NCBI RefSeq assembly: GCF_016900895.1
Contig: NZ_JAFEUN010000013.1
Span: 1 to 58,284, forward strand
Direction: 5' to 3'
Length of the DNA stretch: 58,284 nucleotides
From: Parashewanella hymeniacidonis
GTDB lineage: Bacteria; Pseudomonadota; Gammaproteobacteria; Enterobacterales; Shewanellaceae
Within the stretch, counting starts at the first letter, position 1. Every line of letters begins with the position of its first letter. A program made the translations under genes and the position numbers. The notes under the pieces were generated by a model, which had not been told where the DNA came from, did no database searches, and was given only the letters and a program-made list of their open reading frames with translations. This document shows positions 1 through 10,032 of the stretch, piece by piece.

Positions 1-24
1 GGAGAGCATTTTTAGCACCAAAAA

Positions 25-63
25 CGACCAGAAACCGTAGGTTCACTATATCATTTCTGGTCG
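25..63. repeat. 10-bp inverted repeat near the left edge of the window
   Basis: The arms CGACCAGAAA (25-34) and TTTCTGGTCG (54-63) are perfect inverted repeats around a 19-nt loop. No T-tract follows, so it is not a convincing terminator. It lies just upstream of where the first reading frame opens (position 113). It could be the edge of another mobile element or a regulatory hairpin; the sequence to the left is not available. Nothing else is recognised in 1-112. Confidence 0.4.
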
Positions 64-220
64 AAATTGAATGTATCAAAGAGCTATATTGTATTAGCGA
101 TCATAATGTTAGATTTTTTTCATAGCCGACTATTTACTGAGCTCAGCAAAGGATAATGACGGCCCGATACTCGTAACCCAATTTAATAAACATAAAGGTA
201 TCGAAACTCGTTACCCTAAA

Positions 221-3200
221 GTGAATATTCAAGCTCAAGGGCAACTCACAAAAGATTCGACAATCCCTGTTACTGGTTGGCAAGACAATTTTGATCGCGT
301 CGATATCCAACTTCATTTACCACCAGCCACTATGTTATTGGCTGTCTTTGGTGTTGATCATGCCAGTGGCAGTTGGTTAGGAAAATGGACAATTTGGGTG
401 AGTTTTTTAGTACTGATTTGTACGGTTATGACTTGGAAAGTCATAGGGAAGTCAGAAGCTATGATCACTTTTGTGCTGTTATTGCTCATATTCCATGATC
501 AAGCAGCACCGATTGTATCGATCATCAACTTTATTATTGCATCAGCAATCCATCGTTTCCAGCCTTTTGAAAAACTGCAATCTATCAGCCGCAATTACTG
601 GATATTCAGTTCTGCGATCGTATTTATATCCTTACTGTATTTCAGTGCAATACAGCTTAAATCGACGATTTATCCACAAATCACCCATTCGCATAACGTG
701 AAATTACAACATGTGTCATCGCTTACAAGCCATGCAATAAAACAAACCCAGTCTGAGCAATACACTAAAGAAAGACGTAACGCAGCAGCATTAAAAGCCC
801 GTCCTATGGCCGACAATGTAGAAAGAGTTCAAGTAACAGGAAGCCGTATCAAACAAGTTGATATGCTCGAGCGTTATCAAGCGGACACTCAAATTCAAGC
901 TGGAATGGGGGTACCAAACTGGCGATGGAAACAACATACTATCAATTGGCAAAGCAATGTGGCTGAGGGGCAGACTTTCAATCTATATATTTTGACGGGT
1001 TACAGTTACCTTGCGGTTAAATTAGCCGGGATTATTATGGCCTTAATTTGGCTTGCCGTTTTACTACGTAAGGAGTCTCTACTCTTCATTAGAACACTAA
1101 AGAGTCAAACACAGTTTAAAGCTTCTGAAGCTAGCTCAATACTCGCCATCGTACTATCTGTGAGTTTACTGTCATTAGCACCAACAACCTCCGAAGCTCA
1201 AGATCTCCCTGAAAAATGGATGTTAGACGAATTGCATACCAAGCTCATCCAAGATCCCGATTGTGCACCACGTTGTGCTTCAATTAACCACTTACAGGTA
1301 GAAGCACATAAGCAGCAATTGACGTTAACGCTTGAAGTTCATGCAGCACATGACTCTGCGGTTGCTATCCCAAGTTCACCATTTTGGTTTGTTCAAGGTG
1401 TAGATCTCAATGGAAAGAGCTCGAATTTGTTGACCAGAAAGGAAGGTAAGACTTACTTGCCCATAAAACCCGGCATTACTGACGTTAAATTAATCGGCAC
1501 CATTACCGCAATGGAATCGTTTCAGCTTCGCTTTATTGATAAGCCATTGAACGTTAAAGTTATTAAAGATGACAATTGGCAAATTGTTGGCACTCTGGAT
1601 AACCGTTTAGTGAGTAATACGCTTGAATTTACTGCGGTTTCACCAAAACAACATCAATCTCAGCAATCTCGCTTTGCCATTAAACCCTTAGTTAAAATTC
1701 ATAGACGTTTCATGCTCGATAATGAATGGACTGTTTTTACCAGTATCGAGCGAGTAGCACCAACTTCGGGTTCGATAAACCTCTCAGTACCCTTAATCGT
1801 AACCGAGCGAGTACTTTCTGAAGGTATTAACGTTGAACACCATCAAACGAAAGTGAACATTCCAGCAGGAACAAACCGTATATTTTGGCGCTCAAAAATT
1901 GATAGAAGCCATGAAATCAAACTGAATGCTAAAGCCAATTCAGGCTTTGTCGAACATTGGTCTTTTATCATAACACCAACTTATCATGCTGCGTTTACTG
2001 GCTTACCTAATGTCATCGAACAACAAGACAACAGTGACTACTATCAGTATCACTTTTATCCTCTACCCGATGAAATCTTGACCGTATCAATTGAACGACC
2101 TCAGGCCATAAAAGGAGGAACGCTCGCTATCGACTCAGTGAAGCAAATATTGGATCAGGGTCTACGCAGTAGTACCTTAACACTCGACTTTGCGTATCGA
2201 AGTACACAAGGTGGCGAACATACGATTGCTTTACCCCAAGATTTTGAGCTTAAACAGGTTAAGCATGATAATACGTTGATCAATATTCAAACTGAGCAAG
2301 GCAAGCTTACTTTGCCTATCTCGCCTAAAGAGCATCGCTACCGTATAACGTTACGCTCATCAGCCTCCATTGACCCATGGTTAACATCACCTGCAGTCAA
2401 TCTGAATGCCCCCGTCAGCAATATTGAAACACGCCTCAATGTTGGGTCTAGTCGATGGATACTGTGGGCTGATGGCCCAACGCTTGGCCCTGCGGTTTTG
2501 TATTGGGGGGAGTTGTTAGCATTTATTTTAGTCGCTCTCGTACTGACTCGGATACCGTTCTCACCACTATCTACTTTAGCATGGATAATTCTCGGCTTAG
2601 GGTTAAGCCTGAATAACTGGGGTTTCTTAATTTTGCTTTTCGTCTGGTTTGCGGCCCTGTCTGCTAGCCAATACCGCCCACAAACGTTGTCTCGTTCATG
2701 GTTTAATCTCACTCAATTACTGTTATTTGGCTTGAGTGCCATTGTTATACCCATGATACCTGAAGATGCTCGATTTCAGCGAGAATGCACAACTTGTTAA
2801 TCAAGACGACGGTGTGCGGCAATAGTGGACTATTGTTAGCACTGGCAACGAAGAGTAACAAGCTGTGCAACTCGCACTGCGTGGACTTCTCAGCGCCAAT
2901 TCTTCTTTGTTACATTAGCTTGAAAGAATCCCGATATTCCTTCGCTAATGCGCCTCAAAGAATTGGCGCTGAAAAAGTCCTGAAACATGCATCTTCAAGT
3001 ATCATGGGTATATACTCAATTTAATTGCCATTATTCCACTCAGTTTGTTGGGTTCTCCCAACATGGGCATCATGACTTATGCTGGCAGCGACCAACCTCT
3101 ATCCTGGTTTTTGGATCAATCAACGGGTGAATTACCACAGGTTGAGATCGTTTCTATTTCAAACATTTGGTACAAACTGATCATGCTGATATGGGTGTTG

Positions 3201-3326
3201 TGGTTATGCTTTTCTTGCCTCAACTGGATAAAGTGGGCTTGGCATAAGCTGGGGGCTCAAGGTTTTTGGAAATCACCCGAAAAGAGAGCTCTTAACCAAA
3301 AAACGCCCAACAACGATAAAACATGA
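221..3326 (+). pseudogene. Large multi-domain inner-membrane protein of unknown function, C-terminal part, interrupted by a mobile repeat
   Basis: The frame is open from 113 and the first plausible start is GTG at 221. It runs to 2800, but its last 18 codons come from the mobile repeat at 2748-3010. Removing 265 bp (2748-3012) joins the frame to 3013-3326 and gives a continuous 946-residue product. Visible parts are an LPPATMLLAVFGVD segment followed by several membrane helices, a second helix pair near residue 260, a hydrophobic segment ending in APTTSEA (about residue 320), a long periplasmic region with a CAPRC motif, and a cluster of C-terminal helices that continues past the insertion. 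From memory of the family, homologues run to about 1300-1500 residues, so several hundred N-terminal residues appear to be missing. An in-frame stop at 110 precedes the opening. The role is unknown. The product is probably non-functional as it stands. Confidence 0.65.
2746..3012 (+). mobile_element. MITE-like repeat, copy 1 (TA target duplication)
   Basis: This is a 263-bp element (2748-3010) bounded by TACCCATGATACCTGAAGAT and its near inverted copy ending CATGGGTA, with TA on both sides. Internal dyads are GCACAACTTGTTA/TAACAAGCTGTGC, a CAATAG/CTATTG-type inner hairpin, and a long stem built on GCGCCAATTCTT/AAGAATTGGCGC. No transposase is encoded. TA duplication is typical of elements moved by IS630/Tc1-mariner enzymes (inference). 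It interrupts the large membrane protein gene. Confidence 0.9.
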
Positions 3327-3333
3327 TATTGAC

Positions 3334-3360
3334 GTTGGCGCTTAAATTATTGGCGCCAAC
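3334..3360. terminator. Possible bidirectional terminator hairpin
   Basis: GTTGGCGC (3334-3341) pairs with GCGCCAAC (3353-3360) across an 11-nt loop. It sits between the converging membrane-protein remnant and glnE. The T-tracts are poor, so the function is only suggested by position. Confidence 0.4.
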
Positions 3361-3420
3361 CATCATTTTACAAAGCTAAGTACCTGACGGTAAGTCCTTT
3401 AAAAAAATATCGTCAAGCAC

Positions 3421-6279
3421 TTACGTTTCTAAAAATTGAGTGAATGCCTGCTGCACAAACTCAGCGTAGTATTCGATCTCCTCAGTAGAAGCAACCTTAT
3501 TGTCTAAACTTAACAACGAACGTTTGTGAGATAAATTTCTAAAAAATTCATAGCTCTTAACTAGCTTATTTACCAGCTTAGATTCAATCATTTCATGATC
3601 AGAAAGTGTTGATAAGATATTGATATTATCTGTCCATTTCGTCACTTCAGGATTATGATTGGCATAGGCTAACACTAGATACTGCGACAGAAATTCAATA
3701 TCAACAATCCCACCTGAACTGTGCTTTAAATCGAATTCACCGGCCTTCGCCGTTAACAAATGTTCTGTCATTTTGGCTCGCATCTCACGCACATCAGTCA
3801 CCAGGGCTTTTAAATGCCTGGCTTTGGTTAATACTTGATGCCGTATATCAATGAATTTCTGGCCTAACTCCACATCACCATATACTTTTCTTGCACGCAC
3901 TAATGATTGTTGCTCCCAAGTTTTAGCGTGTTGTTGATATCGCCCAAAACTCTCAAGCTCACTCACGAGTAGACCAGAGGCACCTGATGGTCTAAGACGC
4001 ATATCCACTTCATACAACTCCCCTGAATTGGTTCGAGTCGAAAACAAATGAATGATTCGCTGCGCTAACTTAATATAAAAACGATTGCAGTCGATGGGCT
4101 TCTTGCCGTCTGTCTGTGCAAAGTCTTCTTTATTGCCATGCAAGAACACCAGATCCAAATCTGAAGCATAGCCAAGCTCTCGTCCTCCAAGCTTGCCATA
4201 CCCAATTACAGCAAAGCCCTTTTCATTGTTATTTAGATAACTTGGCTTGCCATATCGCACCGTGATCTGCTGCCACGCCTGATTCACTACTTGAGCAATT
4301 ATTGCTTCAGCTAAACACGTTAAGTGATCGCTGACCTCAGTAATAGGCAAAACTCCGGTAATGTCTGCCGCAGCAATTTTTAATTGTTGAGTGAGCTTAA
4401 ATTGACGCATGGCCTCCATTTGCTGTTCCATGTCGTCTTCTGGAACTCGTAAACTGTATTGATGTGCTTCGCTGGTATAGTCTTCAAAGTCAGTAGTGTT
4501 ATAAAGTTGAACGGGATCAATCAACTCATCCAGTAACATTGGGAAATGCGCTAATTGCTCGGCAATCCATGGACTCGCAGCACAAAGACGGACGAGCTGT
4601 TGACGAGCCCCCGGATTTTCATAAAGCAATTCAAGGTAAGTCGTTCGACACACAATTTGCTCAAGTACCTTACCTACAGGTTTTAACACGAAAGTGGGAT
4701 CTGTGTGCTCGGCAACTTCAGCAATGATAAATGGCATCAGCTTATCGAGTTTATCTTGCCCTTTAGGCCCAATAGGGCGCTTAAGCACCTCACTGCGCCA
4801 CTTATAAAGCACGGAAACAAATTCAGATTGTTTTTGGTGCTGGTTAATCCAGACAAACTCACCGACATCAGATTGTGCTTCGTCCCATAGATGTTCAGCC
4901 CAAGTAATGTGGTCCTCTCCATCTTGCTCACCACCAATCGAAAGTTTGAACTGTTCATTAACTGACTTCATGACTTGCTGAAGTTGTTTTCTTAATTCGG
5001 CTTCATTATCCATTTGCATTGACCAACAAATACGCTGCCAATCTAATTCGTGCTCAGGTAAGGTTTGAGTTTGCTTGTCATCAATCGCTTGTAATAAATT
5101 TTCGAGCTTTCTTAAAAAGGTATAATTGTTCCTAAGCTCTACCACATCGTTGAAGTCCATCAAGCCTTGATGAAAGATGCTTTCCATGGACGCATAGATG
5201 CCCTGCTGACGAAGATCCGCTTGTCGTCCACCATGAATCAATTGATAGTGCTGTACAATAAATTCAATTTCACGGATACCACCAGCACCTAATTTAATGT
5301 TATCGATCAGATTACGGCGTCTCACTTCTTGAGAAATCATGTTCTTCATCTTACGCAACGAATCAATCGTGGTGTAGTCGATATAACGGCGATAGTTAAA
5401 CGGTCGTAATAACTTGATAATTTCAGTTCGCTCAGGACAGTGAGGCCCAAGAATCCGCCCCTTCACCATGGCGTACCGTTCCCATTCACGTCCCTGATCT
5501 TGATAGTAATGCTCAAGTGCATTGAAGCTAAAGACTAAAGGACCACTATCACCGTAAGGTCGTAACCGCATATCAACTCGATAGACAAACCCATCAACAG
5601 TGACTTGATCTAATAGCGCAATCAATTTTTGTCCCATCTTGGTGAAAAACTGTTGATTATCGAGCTGTTTTCGACCGCCCTGAGTGAAGCCTGCTTCAGG
5701 GAATGCAAAAATCAAATCAATATCAGAAGAAAAGTTCAGTTCCCCACCACCAAGTTTTCCCATACCAATAATCACGAGTTTTTGTGTTTCACCATCTGAG
5801 TTAACTGGCGTGCCATAGCGGTTGCAAAGCAGATCAAATAGCCAATCTCTCGTTACTAAAATCGTTACTTCCGCTAATGTAGAAAGGTCCACTAACGATT
5901 GCTTCACATCACCGACATTTAAAAAATCTCGCCAAGCAATAGACACCATATGTCGATTACGAAAGTTTCGTAATGTTTTTTTAGCTTGCTCAATATCGGT
6001 AATCTCAGATAATTTTTTTTGCAGAATGCCTCGATAAAATAAACAGCGATCATCTTCTAAAACTTCATTCACAATGGCCGGTATCCACTGTGGATGTCGG
6101 GACAACTGACCATAGACGAAATCACTCAAGCCTAGCACGGCTTCAAGCTGATATCGCTGTTCAGAAGACATTGAAGCAAGCACATCAGGTGCTTTCTGAC
6201 TTAGCTCTTCCAAACGAGCAGCTGCTAGTTGCTTTACATCTTTTGATAAAGGCTTGTTTGCGTTAACTTCAGAGGTCAT
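3421..6279 (-). CDS. glnE: Bifunctional glutamine synthetase adenylyltransferase/deadenylase GlnE
   Basis: GlnE attaches AMP to glutamine synthetase, or removes it, in response to PII and glutamine, setting nitrogen assimilation in the cytoplasm. Two nucleotidyltransferase domains are visible, each with the expected G-GKLGG-EL...SD-DL-F signature: an N-terminal one (GMGKLGGGELNFSSDIDLIF, near residue 175) and a C-terminal one (GYGKLGGRELGYASDLDLVF, near residue 700). Each is followed by a VDMRLRP motif. The 952 residues match the usual length (about 950). I prefer the ATG at 6279; a GTG at 6294 would add five residues. A ygiF-like CYTH gene, its neighbour in E. coli, lies 8 kb away at 14534, so an accessory island seems to separate the pair. 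An operator-like site lies only 25 bp upstream of the ATG and may affect this gene as well. Confidence 0.96.
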   Translation of the reverse strand: MTSEVNANKPLSKDVKQLAAARLEELSQKAPDVLASMSSEQRYQLEAVLGLSDFVYGQLSRHPQWIPAIVNEVLEDDRCLFYRGILQKKLSEITDIEQAKKTLRNFRNRHMVSIAWRDFLNVGDVKQSLVDLSTLAEVTILVTRDWLFDLLCNRYGTPVNSDGETQKLVIIGMGKLGGGELNFSSDIDLIFAFPEAGFTQGGRKQLDNQQFFTKMGQKLIALLDQVTVDGFVYRVDMRLRPYGDSGPLVFSFNALEHYYQDQGREWERYAMVKGRILGPHCPERTEIIKLLRPFNYRRYIDYTTIDSLRKMKNMISQEVRRRNLIDNIKLGAGGIREIEFIVQHYQLIHGGRQADLRQQGIYASMESIFHQGLMDFNDVVELRNNYTFLRKLENLLQAIDDKQTQTLPEHELDWQRICWSMQMDNEAELRKQLQQVMKSVNEQFKLSIGGEQDGEDHITWAEHLWDEAQSDVGEFVWINQHQKQSEFVSVLYKWRSEVLKRPIGPKGQDKLDKLMPFIIAEVAEHTDPTFVLKPVGKVLEQIVCRTTYLELLYENPGARQQLVRLCAASPWIAEQLAHFPMLLDELIDPVQLYNTTDFEDYTSEAHQYSLRVPEDDMEQQMEAMRQFKLTQQLKIAAADITGVLPITEVSDHLTCLAEAIIAQVVNQAWQQITVRYGKPSYLNNNEKGFAVIGYGKLGGRELGYASDLDLVFLHGNKEDFAQTDGKKPIDCNRFYIKLAQRIIHLFSTRTNSGELYEVDMRLRPSGASGLLVSELESFGRYQQHAKTWEQQSLVRARKVYGDVELGQKFIDIRHQVLTKARHLKALVTDVREMRAKMTEHLLTAKAGEFDLKHSSGGIVDIEFLSQYLVLAYANHNPEVTKWTDNINILSTLSDHEMIESKLVNKLVKSYEFFRNLSHKRSLLSLDNKVASTEEIEYYAEFVQQAFTQFLET

Positions 6280-6301
6280 AATCTTTGGTAACACCTTTTA
6301 T

Positions 6302-6330
6302 TCGACATATTATGTCATTGGTGATATATC
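6302..6330 (+). promoter_or_regulatory. Operator-like site 1 with candidate promoter for the lipoprotein-DUF350-spermidine synthase unit
   Basis: GACATATTATGTC at 6304-6316 is the same 13-mer found upstream of the DUF2170-pspA unit. A candidate -35 (TCGACA, 6302-6307) overlaps its left half, and a candidate -10 (TATATC, 6325-6330) follows after 17 bp. The arrangement of operator on -35 matches that at 10162. The leader to the lipoprotein ATG at 6420 is about 80 nt. The site is seen directly; repressor binding is inferred. Confidence 0.55.
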
Positions 6331-6419
6331 TATCTTTTGATCCTAATGGTCAATCTTAAAAAAGGCCATTAGCAATAAGCAAATTCAGTGTTTAATACTG
6401 ATTATATTTTGGAGCTCAT

Positions 6420-7391
6420 ATGGCAGGAATGCTAAAACGGGTGCTCTTATCTAGCCTTCTGTTACTTTCCATCATTGGATTGTCAGGCTGTGGCGATGAT
6501 AGACCCGACAAAATTGCTCAATATCAACAATTAGCCGCCAATCGCATTGATGCTCTCGCATCAGAGATAAACAGCGGAAAAATTCGTAATGCAGTGCTGT
6601 TAAAACAGTATGCGGAAGTTTTAGAAACGAAAAGACCTGAACTTTCGCCGCTGCTTGAACAACTCTCTCTTGATGCAACTACCGAAGGCCCTATCTATCA
6701 GGGGTTAAAACGTCGAATGCAAGATTCTCGCGAAGCGAGTAATTTCATCGACTTAGATGCCCAACTGAATGAAGTCGAGAATATCTATCAGGCAGCGGAC
6801 CCAAGCTTATATAACGACATGCTGTCTGATCCGTTAAATGCTATTGCCGATATGTCAGACGGAGCTTTAGCTCGCATTAATGCCATGAGTAAAGCTTCTG
6901 AATTACTTGCTAATGGCTCAGAAGACTTTGGTGCTGGCAGTCAACTGGTCGGTAATCCGTCTTATGGTAGCTGGCAAACTAACAGCAGTGGTACATCATT
7001 TTGGGCGTGGTATGGCATGTACTCCATGTTCTCTAACTTGTTTCATCGCCCAATTTATTATAACAACTGGTCAAGCCGCCGTGGTTACAGTTATTACGGT
7101 GATTACGGACGTAACCGCTACACATCACCCAAACAGCATAAGCGCCAAGACAAGTTATATCAAAACACTAAAAAGCGTTTTAATAATCAAGGCCGTCAGT
7201 TTAAAAGTCCCTACGCGAAGACTCGAACTGGTTCGAGTAGTTTAAGTCGCTCAAGTCAAGCTGCACAAAAGTCCTTTAAAAGTTCAGGCAGTAAATTCCG
7301 CTCTAATTATTCAAACAGCGCAAAAAGCACTAGCAGCGGTTTCCGAAATTCATCAAGCAGAACATCACGTGGCGTTCGCCGCGGTAAGTAA
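6420..7391 (+). CDS. Predicted lipoprotein with Ser/Arg/Tyr-rich C-terminus, first gene of the membrane-stress unit
   Basis: The product has 323 residues. An N-terminal signal peptide ends in a lipobox (LSGC, Cys about 24) followed by GDD, so a lipid-anchored envelope protein is predicted. A helical region spans residues 30-150. A short aromatic segment (FWAWYGMYSMF, about 198-208) follows, then a low-complexity tail rich in Ser, Arg, Tyr and Lys that is strongly basic. The tail recalls the Ser/Gly-rich ends of DUF1190 proteins (YgiB/YjfM), which accompany YjfL in E. coli, but I cannot claim homology. The start ATG has GGAG upstream (TTTTGGAGCTCATATG). It is followed after 9 bp by the DUF350 gene, so the two are probably co-transcribed. 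The function is unknown. Confidence 0.8.
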   Translation: MAGMLKRVLLSSLLLLSIIGLSGCGDDRPDKIAQYQQLAANRIDALASEINSGKIRNAVLLKQYAEVLETKRPELSPLLEQLSLDATTEGPIYQGLKRRMQDSREASNFIDLDAQLNEVENIYQAADPSLYNDMLSDPLNAIADMSDGALARINAMSKASELLANGSEDFGAGSQLVGNPSYGSWQTNSSGTSFWAWYGMYSMFSNLFHRPIYYNNWSSRRGYSYYGDYGRNRYTSPKQHKRQDKLYQNTKKRFNNQGRQFKSPYAKTRTGSSSLSRSSQAAQKSFKSSGSKFRSNYSNSAKSTSSGFRNSSSRTSRGVRRGK

Positions 7392-7400
7392 GGAAAGATT

Positions 7401-8300
7401 ATGTTTTCACTACAGGAATATGGCCTCACACAAGATTTACTGATCATCCTATTGATTGATCTTGGCATTGCGATGTTGCTGCTGACATTAATGCGCTATT
7501 TATTAGGTTGGAGTGCAAAAGTCAACAGCAACCATGAACTCGCTGAAAAAGATAATTTCGCTTTTGGTGTCAGTACCGCTGGTGCCATCGCTGCTTTGGG
7601 TATTGTATTAACTGGAGCCATTACCGGCGAAGCGGCTCATAACTTCTCAACCGAAGCAATTGGTTTAACCGCTTATGGTGTTTGTGGCATCATTTTAATC
7701 AAGCTTGGGCGTCTATTGCATGACAAAGTTGCACTGAATGAGTTTAATAAAACCGAAAGTATTTTAGGCGGAAATGTGTCAGTCGCAATTGTAGATGCGG
7801 GCGCCTCTATTGCTACGGCTATCATCATTCGTGCTACGTTATTATGGGCAGAAGACCTAACACTTGTGACCTTTATTGCTATCTTTAGTAGCTTTATTAT
7901 CTCGCAATTAATGTTAGTACTGCTGACTCGCTGGCGTGAATACAGCTTTGCAAAACGCAATCAAGGCAACTCATTCCAAAAAGCACTTCGGCAAGGCAAT
8001 GTCGCTCTCGCTGTTAGGCATGTTGGTTATATGATTGCGATGGGATTAAGCTTTAACGCTGCAAGCCACTTTATCGAATTTTTACCTCACGCATATGTCA
8101 GTAACCTCATCGCTTGGTTAGTCTTTTCTATTGTGATGTTGATTGTATTGTCGGTCTTACAAGGCATTGTAAAATCGGTAGTACTTTCGAAAATCAATCG
8201 TACCGTTGAAGTTGAACAACAACATAATGTTGGTTTAGCTTCGATTGAAATGGCGATCAGTATTTCTGTTGCATTAATTCTTACGGCATTAATGGCATAA
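7401..8300 (+). CDS. DUF350 (YjfL-like) membrane protein with two DUF350 repeats
   Basis: This is a 299-residue integral membrane protein with about eight predicted helices. Two halves look alike: KDNFAFGVSTAGAIAALGIV with NVSVAIVDAGASIATAII in the first, and QGNVALAVRHVGYMIAMGLS with NVGLASIEMAISISVALIL in the second. E. coli YjfL is about 132 residues with one such unit, so this looks like a tandem duplication or fusion. Start ATG has AAGGAAAG upstream. It lies 9 bp after the lipoprotein gene and 7 bp before the spermidine-synthase-like gene. DUF350 proteins have no firmly established activity; context links them to PspA-type envelope stress modules. Confidence 0.88.
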   Translation: MFSLQEYGLTQDLLIILLIDLGIAMLLLTLMRYLLGWSAKVNSNHELAEKDNFAFGVSTAGAIAALGIVLTGAITGEAAHNFSTEAIGLTAYGVCGIILIKLGRLLHDKVALNEFNKTESILGGNVSVAIVDAGASIATAIIIRATLLWAEDLTLVTFIAIFSSFIISQLMLVLLTRWREYSFAKRNQGNSFQKALRQGNVALAVRHVGYMIAMGLSFNAASHFIEFLPHAYVSNLIAWLVFSIVMLIVLSVLQGIVKSVVLSKINRTVEVEQQHNVGLASIEMAISISVALILTALMA

Positions 8301-8307
8301 GCAAACT

Positions 8308-10032
8308 ATGACACAAACTGTGAGTATTTCATCAAATTCGAGACAATCATTGTCTCGAATTGATGATATGTTGTTACTGCTGATCATGGGCGTTCTTGCT
8401 GCTTGTGGTCTGATATACGAATACCTGCTTTCCCATTATGCAGGTCGTATTTTAGGTGCACTTGAAGCCGCAATTTACACCATGATAGGCATTATGATTG
8501 TCTCAATGGGGTTAGGCGCATTTGCGGCCCGTAAAATTAAAGATGCTTTTACGGGTTTTGCAACGCTTGAATTAATTGTGGCCATCTGTGGTTCGAGTGC
8601 CATTTTGATCACTGCAGCGGTTATCGGTTTCACCTCTGAGTTTCCGCAAATTATTGCTACTACGTTTAATTTACCGCCCGATCAACTACCCGATGGTGGC
8701 AGCATTCAAACTATGCAGGCCATGGTCAAGTATCTTCCTTATGTATGGGGAACGATTCTTGGTTTAATGATAGGCATGGAGATCCCACTGATTGCTCGAG
8801 TCAGACAATCGCTGTCTGAAGAGCATTTACTGCATAACGCCGGAACCATTTATGGTGCCGACTATATTGGTGCAGGAGCTGGTGCCGCTATTTGGGTTGG
8901 CTTTATGCTCGCAATGGACATTGAGCTCGCAGCAACCTTAACCGCCAGTGCTAATTTAATTGCAGGCTTTGTGTTTTTATTCCGTTTCCGTGATCGTATT
9001 AAACACTTTTCTTTATTAGTTGTTGGGCACGTTTTAGCCAGCTTTCTATTGCTCGCGTTAGCGACTTTTGGCCCCGACTGGCAACAAGGTTTTAATAATT
9101 TATTATATAAAGACAAAGTCGTTCACAGCCAAGCGACTCGGTTTCAGCAATTGACGTTTACTGAACGCCTTCGAGGAAGCGGTCTTGAACCTGTTTACTC
9201 GATGTACATCAATGGTCGTTTGCAATTTTCCAGTGAAGATGAACATATTTATCACTCGTTTTTGGTCGACCCTGTCATGGCTATCAGCCCAAGACACGAT
9301 AATATTTTGATCATTGGCGGTGGTGATGGCCTGGGTCTAAAGCAAGTTTTAAAATGGAACCCCAAACACGTTACATTAATGGACTTAGATGGTGAGTTAA
9401 TTAAGTTATTTGCCAGCAATACCGCCGCAATGCCAACTGAATTAAGTAAAGCTCTACGCCAATTAAACGGTGATGCGCTAAACGACTCTCGTTTGAAACT
9501 GATGTTTGATGATGCCTTCAATGGTGTCGATAAATTAATTAAAAGCCAAAAGAAATATGACACCATCATTGTTGATCTACCTGATCCAAGCCATCCAGAT
9601 TTAAATAAGCTGTATTCTGATGTGTTCTATCGCAAGCTTAAAGAGCTTCTCAGTGCTGACGGTGCGATTAATATACAATCAACCTCACCCTACCATGCAA
9701 AAAACGCCTTTATTTCTATAGGTAAAACGTTGTCTTCTACAGGGTTTCAGGTTCAGCAATATCACCACAACGTGCCGAGCTTTGGTGAATGGGGTTGGAC
9801 GATTGCAACCTTGAGCGGGAAAAAACCTAAAACTAGACTGGAACAAGTAAAGCAATTCCCTATAAAAGAAGAATGGTTAACACCGTCTTTAGCACGTGCT
9901 GCTTTTGAATTTCCGGGGAACTTCTATCAAAATGCTAATAATGTTAAGCCTAATGTTTTAGGGTCATTGCAGCTCTATCGATACCACCAAAAAGCGTGGG
10001 CACAGGAGCAAGATGTTGATGTATTTAATTAA
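8308..10032 (+). CDS. Membrane-anchored spermidine synthase-like aminopropyltransferase
   Basis: This 574-residue protein has about seven hydrophobic segments in residues 20-260 and a soluble C-terminal SpeE-like Rossmann domain. In the latter, IIGGGDGLGLKQVLKW (near 332) matches the nucleotide-binding loop, DLDGELIKL supplies the acidic ribose contact, and IIVDLPDPSHPDLNKLYS matches the catalytic D-LPDP region of polyamine aminopropyltransferases. Family knowledge predicts transfer of an aminopropyl group from decarboxylated S-adenosylmethionine to a polyamine or related amine at the membrane. The true substrate is unknown, and the membrane-fused members may not make ordinary spermidine. No clear ribosome site is seen, and the gene follows the DUF350 gene by 7 bp, so translation is probably coupled. 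Confidence 0.87.
   Translation: MTQTVSISSNSRQSLSRIDDMLLLLIMGVLAACGLIYEYLLSHYAGRILGALEAAIYTMIGIMIVSMGLGAFAARKIKDAFTGFATLELIVAICGSSAILITAAVIGFTSEFPQIIATTFNLPPDQLPDGGSIQTMQAMVKYLPYVWGTILGLMIGMEIPLIARVRQSLSEEHLLHNAGTIYGADYIGAGAGAAIWVGFMLAMDIELAATLTASANLIAGFVFLFRFRDRIKHFSLLVVGHVLASFLLLALATFGPDWQQGFNNLLYKDKVVHSQATRFQQLTFTERLRGSGLEPVYSMYINGRLQFSSEDEHIYHSFLVDPVMAISPRHDNILIIGGGDGLGLKQVLKWNPKHVTLMDLDGELIKLFASNTAAMPTELSKALRQLNGDALNDSRLKLMFDDAFNGVDKLIKSQKKYDTIIVDLPDPSHPDLNKLYSDVFYRKLKELLSADGAINIQSTSPYHAKNAFISIGKTLSSTGFQVQQYHHNVPSFGEWGWTIATLSGKKPKTRLEQVKQFPIKEEWLTPSLARAAFEFPGNFYQNANNVKPNVLGSLQLYRYHQKAWAQEQDVDVFN

Noticed and set aside
2785..3024. Open frame of about 76-80 codons inside the mobile repeat (MHNLLIKTTVCGNSGLLLALA...), open in copies 1, 2 and 4 and in the visible part of copy 5
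   Set aside because: Copy 3 has an in-frame stop (near 24242) from a single substitution, the frame runs across the inverted-repeat arms, and there is no ribosome site. The frame is open because the copies are similar, not because it is a gene.
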